Shown here piece by piece: positions 55,293-64,000 of a stretch of 64,000 bases of DNA. Origin of the DNA: Lepidonotus clava (lineage: Eukaryota; Annelida; Polychaeta; Phyllodocida; Polynoidae); NCBI GenBank assembly GCA_936440205.1, contig OW387149.1:8514114-8578113 (forward strand). Reading direction: 5' to 3'. A program made the translations under genes and the position numbers. The notes beneath the pieces are model-generated. The model worked only from the letters and a program-made list of their open reading frames with translations. It searched no databases and was not told the origin of the DNA. The first letter of the stretch is position 1, and every line of letters starts with the position of its first letter.

Positions 55293-58200
55293 TGCCTTCA
55301 TTCATGTATGAGTCAGTATGGTTAATAAATAAGAATAGAAACAATTAAAAAGAAATAGATAGTTACCTTTACTTATGTCCTCGGGAGTGGCTATATGCAC
55401 GACAGTCGCGCACGCGGGTGTAGCATATATAGAATTTCTTATATACGCGGCCACAAAGTCTGCGGATACACATTCCCTTATACACATGGACGTAAGGTAG
55501 GGTGACATGACTGTATGGCAGTTCTGAATTCTTATATGAATAGAAATTAGATCCTTAGAAAAGAATAAGGGGGTTCGGGGGCTTAGCCCCCGATTACAAC
55601 AATTTCAAAATCATTTGATGATTATGAGTATGTAATCATTTGATATGATGTCCGCGTATGCAATGATCATTGTATGTGTGGGCATAACTCTGCGCATACA
55701 GGCCTACCAGTAAGCGCAGACTTGACAACCCTGCGCTTACAGGCCTACCAGCACGCGCGGACCTGATCCCCGTGTACACAAGCAATTCTTTGTGCGCAGT
55801 CATGTGGTGTAATGTCCGCACGTATAATCCCAGCCTATGTCCTCAGGTAGTTGTATGACCTAGTACAAACATAGTTCATACAAAGTACTTCTTATATGTA
55901 TGCCTTTCTGTGTCATTGGACCGCATCTGACTTATTATTCTTTGGTTTGATTTCAATATGACTGTTCTATTTTCATCTGTCGTCAGCACAAATCCAACAT
56001 ATATTTCATAAAAAGGTTGTTATTTACTCCAGTAGCACACTTGATGTACGCAGTATCTTAAGTAACATGGAACTTTATATGGAAACCATAATGTGTCACC
56101 ACTTGAAGAAATCTTTATAATTAGAATGCAGGACAATACAATTAAATATCATTTCTGTCTTACTCATGAAAAATATTATCTAGCTTTTTTTAAATTCTAG
56201 CTTTAAGGACAATCGCGCCATTTTCCAGATACTGAAAAAGTCAAAGTCCTTCAATTTCTCTCAGAACTTGCAGAAATGTTCAATAATGTTTAGTTAGTCA
56301 TAATTGAAATCTAAAAATAGTTTACCAGGAATACTTTTGCAGATAGATACAGCCAAATAAGACTGATTTTATGTGAATTTGACAAATTCTGAAAAATGCT
56401 TTAAATAGGAAAACTTTGTTTTTTTCTATAACTCTTTTGATTCATGATGGATAATGCTATAATTTACTTCTATATGATTGTGAGCATGTTGAGCATAATA
56501 AGAAATAGCAAAATTACCCGTCATTTAAATCTTTAGGTGACTTTATGAAGAAAACTCGTAGATATTCATTCTTAGTAATTTTAGATCTCAAAATGAATAT
56601 TTAGCTTTTCTGGCCAAGTTCATCTGGTGACCCCATATTTTTTTGGCTGAAAATGATAGCATATAGCCTTCTCTACAATATATATTGATTTTGAGATTTT
56701 CTGGATATTCAATTTTTTTGTATGCATGCTTATCTTAATTTTTGTGCCATTTTTTTCATTTTTTTCCAATTTTAATTTGAAGATTTCAAAATTTAAAATG
56801 CATATTACCCCATAAAAATTGTCTAAATACTGTCTTATTCACTTGTCTATGTCTATGTCCTATTACTGACCACAATCTGTTTGTCTTATCTTTTATTTGA
56901 AAATAATATGGAATTAAGATGCTATCTAAATATGATTCAAAATACTTTATTTTTATCAAAATCACCATACAAAGAAATTGATCTCACTGAAAAGTTTCCA
57001 CGGTGACCTATACTTTTTTTGATCTTTTAGGAACCATTACAGGTAAAACTTGTATTCTGGAAGATATTGTGAAAATCTGAGTACTAGATCTATTAAGGCG
57101 AGATTCTCCTTAAAGCTCACAAACAAAGGTAAGTAACCGTCGTCTGGCTGAATATCATTCCAGGCAGTTGCACCTCAGTACTGTATACTTCTTTATATAC
57201 ATATCACTATTGGGGAATGGCATACACAGAGTTGGGGCATATTCTTTTCACCCTATCTACGCCTGAGTGGTTTTCAAAATAAGTGTTGAACATATGGCTG
57301 CGACCTCGAAATGACATGTTGGGATACTCAAAAGGCTCGATTCTGCTATCTATAAACCACATTCACTAATCATTCAATCTCATAATGAATACTTGAGACA
57401 AGACTATTCTTTATATTACATAAAAATGCTGGGATAAGCTATGAAACTCAATACATTGGGTTACCCATTTTTCTCCACATGTGTAATTTCCTTTCTAGCC
57501 CCTCTCCCTATTGTCCTTGGGCTATAGTTCACAATAAAAAGGGTATATGTTATAAGGAAAACCATCCTCAGTCGAAACTATGACCCTGAATTCTCAGTGA
57601 GACATCAGAAAAATTACAACCCTCACCCTAAAGGCCTGGGACAGTAATTATTCGATGGACATACTTTTATTAGGAAGTTTAAGATATTAATGCACATTCA
57701 TCAGAACGTGGTGAGTGACGTCATCAGTTTCTTCCACTGTCTACATTAAACTGACCTAGATTTGCCCTTCACATATCACAGTTGCGTAAATGCCAGTCAA
57801 TTTCTAAACCACCCTATGGTGACATATACTTTACTGTTCAATGTTTTCTCAATGGATTTTTGTTCCATTTATTAATGAAAGTAATGATTACATTGTCTGA
57901 TATATTCCTAAAGATTTCTTGTGAATATTATTTTCCAGGGAAAAGCGACACTTAACCATATTGCTATGAATGATGCAGGGATCATTGCATAACTATTGGT
58001 AAATTGTTACATTGGGGAAGTGATAGAGAGAATAAATTATTAAATTAGTATAAGGACTTCCATCTCAAAGGCAAATTCCTGACTGTTCAAATATTTTACC
58101 AGGTACTAAATGTGCAGTTCATTCAGATAACCTTCCACATAAGCATTGCTATGCTTCATAAACTACCATCACATTGCTTGCACTGTCTAAATGGAATTTT

Positions 58201-58650
58201 TAATCATGCATTTATGGTCATTTTGAAATTGTCTTTATTCATCATTATTCTTATTTCAATTTTCCCATCACTTTTTTAAATGTCTGTAGGCATTTTATTG
58301 ATATATTGAGAAAGTTTAATCACCCTGGTGAATTCAGGAGTTGAGGACCTTAGCCCTAGGCCAGCCTCAAACCGGTGCAGTACTCCAAAATCGTGTAGCC
58401 TAAAGGTAAGAGAATTGATTATCAATAAGTTTCTTTCTGTTTATATAAGATACGTTATGATCAAGGGTGTGTGTATGTGTGTGTGTGTGTGTGTTTGTGT
58501 GATAGTATGCTTGTAGTAGTAAGAGAAAGAGTAAAGTAATTTCTCCCAATGACGGATAGCCAATTTCTTGAAAGTTACCTACAGGTTAGCCTAGATCAAA
58601 ATAGCTATGGTGCTCAAGTAGTGAAGACGTGTGTTGACTAGCTCTGGTGT
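55293..58650. repeat. segmental duplication, block B (paralogous to 15940-18240)
   Basis: Colinear with block A except for insertions: a 453-bp element (55383-55835) and about 1.3 kb of AT-rich DNA (55936-57240) in which I recognise nothing. A GT microsatellite is at 58467-58500. Confidence 0.7.
55383..55835. mobile_element. 453-bp insertion with 9-bp direct repeats
   Basis: TATGTCCTC flanks it on both sides (55374-55382 and 55836-55844), and the paralogous empty site has one copy (16135-16143). The ends are weakly inverted ('ggctatatgcacgac' against 'gtccgcacgtataatcc'). The interior is GC-richer with repeated 'tgcgctacaggcctaccag'-like phrases and a GGGGGC/GCCCCC hairpin near 55580. Non-coding MITE; an 8-bp-duplicating superfamily such as hAT is possible. 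Confidence 0.65.
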
Positions 58651-58799
58651 AAGATATAGCTAAAAGAGGATTATATGCTTGCAGTAGTACTAAAAAGGAG
58701 TCCTAAAGACTGTGTTCATTGCCGTGACTATGTGAATATGTATAATTGTGCATTACCATATATATATATGGAGAAATATTGAGTTGATTTTTCACAGTA

Positions 58800-61200
58800 T
58801 TCAAATTCGACATTGCCGAACGGGAGGACACAATGGCGGAGGCAGTAACAATAATAGTGCTACGGAGACCAACACTGGCGAGAAGCATAATCCCAGTAAA
58901 TGTTGACTCAATATTGAATCAGTGCTTACCATCAATATTGATGGCAATATTTTATATTGGTTGATATTGGAAGTTTTTTCAACTATGAAAAGCTAATGTT
59001 GATTCAATATCAACTTTCAATATTGATACAATGTTGAAATCTGAGATTGAATCAACATTGTTGATAAAATTTGTTTTAAATGTTAAATAATAAATGCTAA
59101 ATCATCATTAAGATTTGCAAAAGTAATATATTTGCTGTTCTTGAAACTTCCCTTCTATAGATAAATGGAAAAATGATGCAGAGAGAATGAATGAAAAAAT
59201 AGGCTGACAATATTTATTTAAAAAAAATGATGTCCCTCAACTGTTTTATCTATAAAATCATAATTTTATCTTGGTCATATACCAAGATTGACACCATCTA
59301 TTAGCATTTCCCAAAGCAAGTACACCTTTGTATGGATAGGTAGCATTAATATCAGGTAGTCTGACAATGCATGGGAAGAGATATACAGGATCTCCAGTAG
59401 TTCGAACCTGTATGTCACTGCTTTTTGACGAAAAAGGTGTTTTTACATGTCATTCTTCAAAAAATGACAAAATAACAAAAAGTATGTTAATGCTTTTCGT
59501 GTGATAGAATTTGTAATGGTAAACTTAGTCAGAGATACCAACAGTTGTTTCTGAATTATTTAGACAATTGTGACTTTGATTCCTTTTTATATTGAAACAC
59601 TCAACATTTTGACAAAGTTGGCAGACAGTGCCCCCTGGTGGTGGATTGATGTGCAATTGTAAATCAATGTAAAAAAGGATTGATTTAGGATTGATTATCA
59701 AATATCTAGGCAATGTTTGCATAAAGTCATTGGATCAACATTAAATCCTTCAATATTGGTAACTCAACATTGAATCAACATTAGTTGCCAGCATTGAATC
59801 AATATTGAGAAATCAACATTTGATTAGCATTTAGATATGATTGATTGCTGGTTCAATCTACTTTCAATATTGATTCAACACTGGGTGTTTACTGGGAAGA
59901 CACCAAATTGGACACCTGACAAATTGCCGACTATGAAAAAGACTTAGCCAGACAAATCAGAAAAGATAAGTGAATTTGAGGACACATATGAAGATGAATT
60001 AAATGATAGTTTGGATTCCAACAGTCCATTAATCGAATACTCTCAACGTATCTCACATAAAAAAAAATGTCAGGATCTATGAAAACTGGCATGGGTGTTA
60101 TCGAAAGACACAGTGAGTAAGGATGAGGATCTGTATTCACTGTTGAAATCAATCAAGGATTCAATGGTTACTAACGAGGATCTGAATAACCGCATAGATC
60201 CAATGCAACATACTGTAGCTACTGAAACAGATCTTGTTAATATTCATCAGGATCTAGTGAAATATGAAAAGAAGGCAACGGAAACCCATAGAATGGTAGT
60301 CCAATTACAAAAGAACTTTGATGACAAGATCAAGTGTGTGAAGGATAAGTTTACTTTGCAAAAACCTATCAAACGATGATATTGAAATACTATGGTTATA
60401 TATTAAACCAAGAAACAAAAAAATGTTCTATTAGCAAATATTTTTAGACCTCCAAATGGAAATATTGAAAATTTCTTAGAATATCTAAAAGAAAGTTTAA
60501 ATTTAATTAACCTACTAAAGACTAAAATTTTTATAATGGGTGATTTTAATATTAATCTTCTAGATCAAAAACATATGTCAATAATTTATCATATATCACT
60601 AATTCATCAGGATTAAATTCATTAATAAATTAACCAACTAGATACTCTATTAATAACAAACCAACTCAAATTGATCACATCTTTAGTAACTCAGACATAA
60701 TTAAAGAATCTGGCACAATTAACTTGAATATCAGTGACCATGAAATGATTTATACTACAATCAAAAAACCGAAAAATAAAAAAAAATAAAAAATACTCCT
60801 TCATAGGTAAATCATACAAAAACTATAACATAAATGATCTAGAAGATCTTTTTAATAACCAAGATTGGAATGATTTTTTTTCAAATTCAAGATATTAATT
60901 TAGCTTGGGATTTCATCAAAAGGAAAATCCTAATTTACTTAGACCTACATTGCCCACTAAAAAAATATAACAATTAAAAAACAAATGAACCATGAATCAA
61001 CAATGAAATACTAGGGGTGACCTTAATATAAGATAATTTATTAAAACAAGCTAAAAAAAAAATCTGGATCAAAAGAAGATTTCATTAATGCTAGAATAGC
61101 AAGAAATAAAACACAATCCTCTACAAATATAACCAAGAAAATTTTGATTTTATCTCAACTGGAAATCAATCAAAATGATTGGGCATAACCTAAATAATTT
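58800..61200 (+). pseudogene. LINE relic: ORF1 and endonuclease pieces
   Basis: ORF1 N-terminal region (HNGGGSNNNSATETNTGEKH before, KTPNWTPDKLPTMKK after a TIR insertion), an acidic and coiled-coil part (60095-60379), then endonuclease blocks NIFRPPNGNIENFLEYL and IFIMGDFNINLLD (60440-60565) and QIDHIFSNSD, NISDHEMIY (60670-60750), with stops and frameshifts. The RT part is missing or unrecognisable after about 61200. CR1-group by its blocks. Confidence 0.7.
58893..59896. mobile_element. 1-kb TIR element inside the LINE relic
   Basis: Left end CCCAGTAAATGTTGACTCAA, right end complement CCCAGTAAACACCCAGTGTT. The subterminal regions on both sides are crowded with 'tgattcaatatt / aatattgaatca' motifs in both orientations. 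No transposase. Target duplication not clear. LINE coding resumes directly after it. Confidence 0.7.
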
Positions 61201-61229
61201 AGAGATCACCTACCCATTTATGTTATAAA

Positions 61230-63289
61230 GAAAAAAGAACAGGAAAGAATATATGTGACCTGTTTTGGTGAAATGAGTCAGATGTTGACTCTGAGAGAAA
61301 GTCGGATTTCGCATTTTTTATTGAAAATGGGTTTTCTTTTTTGATTTCAAATCTCCTATAACCAAAGTGTCCCCCAAAAAGATTTTAGCCGGCAAAGCCT
61401 TCTCTAAATCCCTCAAATTAAGCCTCAAAGTTGGCAACACCTCAGTGTTATGAAACAAAAGACCTTTGCCTCACACCATTTTTCCCTAAGTTTGCAGCTC
61501 GCCTGTAGGTCGGCATCCCATCCCAGCCCCATGTTCCAGGTACTTACTGGAAGGGCTCAAAGTGAACTGGCCCATCACAGCCTCAGATTTTGAATCCCTG
61601 CCTTCATGGACTAATCAGAACATGTTTTCCTGATCATCGTCCTGCAAACAATTGTTGTCAAGTAGGTTACTTTTGTGGAATGCAGTGTGGTGATTGGCTA
61701 GGGGCCCATGCATACCTTCCGGGTTCGGTTGTTGACGATATTTAAAGGGACTTATGGCAAGCAGGACGAATGAACGCCATCACTTCTCCGAAGGGTAATA
61801 ATGGTGCTGGCCAGCATGGAAACTACATAAACCCCTACATAAACAACCCGTAAAACATGCCAAAATTGTCTCATTTGATGAAAATACAACAAGAAATTGA
61901 CTTAATTACCAGCATATTGTCCAAAATTTAGTTTACATTGCCATACGGCAATTCTACGCATTTTGCAAGTGTTTTAGCACATAGCACATAGAGAGAAAAA
62001 AAAATCATCAAAATATAAAAAATAATGCATGATTTCACTGAACTCTCCGGTCGAGGAGAAGAAGATAAATGTCAACAAGGCAGCACCCAGCATGGATGAT
62101 CAGAGGGTTTAAATGAAGAGATTTGGTCTTATTGTTTATATATCTTTAACCCTGGTATGGGTCTGGACAACTAAATTTGACACGGTGACATGGCTATTTT
62201 TTAAAATCGACATGCAACATGGATCCTAAATGGCACGACAGACAGCTTTAAAACCTTAGTGACATGGGACATGGGCATTCCCTAAAATTGACACGTGACA
62301 TGGGGTTTCACTAGCGACAAAGACATGTGATATATCCATTTCATATAATCGACACAGGACATCAGGACCCCCCCATCAAGGGCCCCCATGGTGGGTATTT
62401 GGTATAGAATAAAACAAGAACAAACCTTTGGGACACTAGGGATAATTATTTCCCCTCGTATCTGCAAATTCATGGGCCTGGGGCCCTCAACCCATTAATT
62501 TGCTCCAACTTGGGGAAATAATCATTGCTTCATGCCACCTCGATTCATTCTGTGTATATCATAACCCTTGAAATGTATGAATTTTATTTTTCATCAGACT
62601 CCTTACATTCAAACAGACTATCCTGACTCCTTCCGCTCCCATTTCTGTTAAAACAGAAATAGCTTCAGAAACAGCTCCAGTTTTAACTTTTACCAAGTAC
62701 TATGATAGAATATTTGGGTGTCAGAACAACACCAACAAAAGATGGTACAACAGAAAGCCCAGTGAATTGAACCCAGGTCCACTCTATTCGACATCTGTCA
62801 GCCAAAAATGAAATCTGAGATTGCCTATCATTTGATGGTGTTTTATCTGAGATATAAAAGCTCAGTTTATATGCATATTAATGACTACCTTAGGCACTAG
62901 GAGGAGGCACCCCTCTGCTACTACTAATTGACCACTATGCGGCTTGTGACCAGTCACAGTCAGTCCAAGCCAGGTAGCACATGGAGAGGGCTTATATCTC
63001 AGCCTAACTATATATTTTTTTCTTTTTTCTTTTTGATTTGTTTTTGTTTAATAAAGGCAGACTTATGTTGCAGTTCTCAGCCACTTGGTGTTATGTCTAA
63101 TTAATATATAGATATGTACCATAAACAGTTTTTTTCTTGCACATAAAACTTTGAGAGACTTGAGTAATATATTGCCTCTTTCTTGGGTCAATGTGTATAT
63201 ATACTAGGTATTGTATTTGTCCACATTGAAAGAGGCCTTTTCTCAAATTGTTATCATAAACCACTAACTTGTATATAATTCTTTTACAG
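61230..63289. other. non-coding upstream of glycosyltransferase copy B
   Basis: No protein or RNA gene recognised. 61255-61600 reads like an interspersed repeat ('gtcagatgttgactctgag') but cannot be named. The last 20 bp before 63290 match the acceptor region of copy A. Confidence 0.45.
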
Positions 63290-63950
63290 ATGTCTTATAT
63301 AAAAAGGATGCACAAATATACAGTAATTCGAGGAATGGTGTTAATATTTTCTCTGGCATTCTTAAAAATGACCATATGGAGAAAGCGCTGCATACCACAC
63401 GATGAGCTACTGGCAATCTATGGACTTCAGCAGCCATGTAATAACAGCAACATAATCCTAGGCTGTGACAACCCTTACAACTCATACCTGACTGACCCCC
63501 ATGTTCTCTTCTCCTGTGGCCTGCTGGAGAATAACCCCAGCAATCAACATGTACAAGTACTCAGGGATCAAGTCAAGACGTTACCAGGCAAATGCACACA
63601 GAATAAAGAAATCCTTCTGAGTTTCAAATCAGTCAAAAAACGTACCCACTCCTTCCAGTCTCAAGAAATACCATCAGTACCTAACATTGTGCACTACATC
63701 AGCCGTGGATGCCATCGTATTTTTACCTTTGCAAACTATCTGAGTTTTTTAAGTGTACATCGCTTTATTCAGCCTGATAGGATATTCCTCCATGGAGATT
63801 GTCCTCCAAAAGGACAGTGGTGGAGGAAGATTTTAGAAGATATTCCTGATATCTACTTCCGGTACAGGGCTCCAATAATGATGATTCAGGGACGAGGTCC
63901 GAGGTGGGTGGAGCATGAAACCGATGTCATGAGGCTACAGATCCTGATAG
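63290..63950 (+). CDS. GT32-like glycosyltransferase copy B, first coding exon
   Basis: Paralogue of 20746-21397 with the same splice frame: ATG directly after ttcttttacag and a donor GT at 63951 (phase 1). Encodes 220 residues, three more than copy A because of a longer cytosolic tail (MSYIKRMHKYTVIRG). About a dozen other amino-acid differences from copy A over the shared part, with no stops or frameshifts, so both copies look functional. The exon carrying the DXD motif lies beyond the window. Type II membrane anchor and HETDVMRLQILI block are conserved. Confidence 0.85.
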
Positions 63951-64000
63951 GTATGATTTACCATAGACATACATTACATAGATAGGTAACTAGACCTAGG

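Overview
The window is an AT-rich, intron-bearing, transposon-packed stretch of animal nuclear DNA. Evidence: spliced exons with consensus GT-AG sites, a tRNA-derived SINE with a perfect 13-bp target duplication, CR1-group LINEs, Ty3/Gypsy elements with 5-bp target duplications, TTAA-type MITEs and satellite-like arrays. The repeat mix suggests a marine invertebrate, possibly a lophotrochozoan, but nothing seen here fixes the species. I found no rRNA, free tRNA gene, CRISPR array or bacterial-type operon.

Host genes. The only host coding DNA I can support is a duplicated glycosyltransferase gene with a DXD sugar-binding motif (GT32 / Gly_transf_sug type). Copy A has two exons (20746-21397 and 26575-27119), a 5.2-kb intron and a predicted product of 398 residues. 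The matching first exon of copy B is at 63290-63950 and the rest lies beyond the window. Colinear non-coding similarity between about 15.5-21.4 kb and 51.4-64.0 kb shows that the whole neighbourhood was duplicated, and copy B was later enlarged by insertions.

Layout. 1-7.8 kb: non-coding DNA with a SINE-like relic, a 1.65-kb TTAA-ended element filled with satellite-like repeats (3186-4836), a foldback element (5013-5287) and an LTR-like promoter block (5308-5628). 7.8-15.1 kb: a nearly full-length CR1-group LINE with three reading frames. Its ORF1 ends in a NADAR (YbiA-like) domain, its second ORF is an SGNH-type hydrolase, and its endonuclease/RT ORF is split by a 729-bp TTAA MITE and two frameshifts. 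15.1-20.7 kb: LINE and SINE relics in duplicated flank DNA. 20.7-27.1 kb: glycosyltransferase copy A, with MITEs, an LTR candidate and a minisatellite-bearing element in its intron. 27.1-47.7 kb: a 2.9-kb tandem duplication whose second copy carries a young, whole-looking 14.7-kb Ty3/Gypsy element on the minus strand. 47.2-49.2 kb: an old broken Gypsy relic. 49.7-52.3 kb: LINE relics. 52.3-63.3 kb: duplicated flank DNA with a SINE, a 453-bp insertion, a TIR element inside a LINE, and unassigned sequence. 63.3-64 kb: glycosyltransferase copy B.

Most striking: (1) the LINE that combines a predicted ADP-ribose-linked NADAR domain, an SGNH hydrolase and the usual endonuclease/RT; (2) in the young Gypsy element, an array of eight small hairpins with an almost invariant six-base loop and compensating stem changes, beside a third ORF that encodes tandem C2H2 fingers and appears to have its own TATA promoter; (3) a duplication whose left part is identical by eye and whose right part differs at many sites, which points to gene conversion or an assembly artefact.
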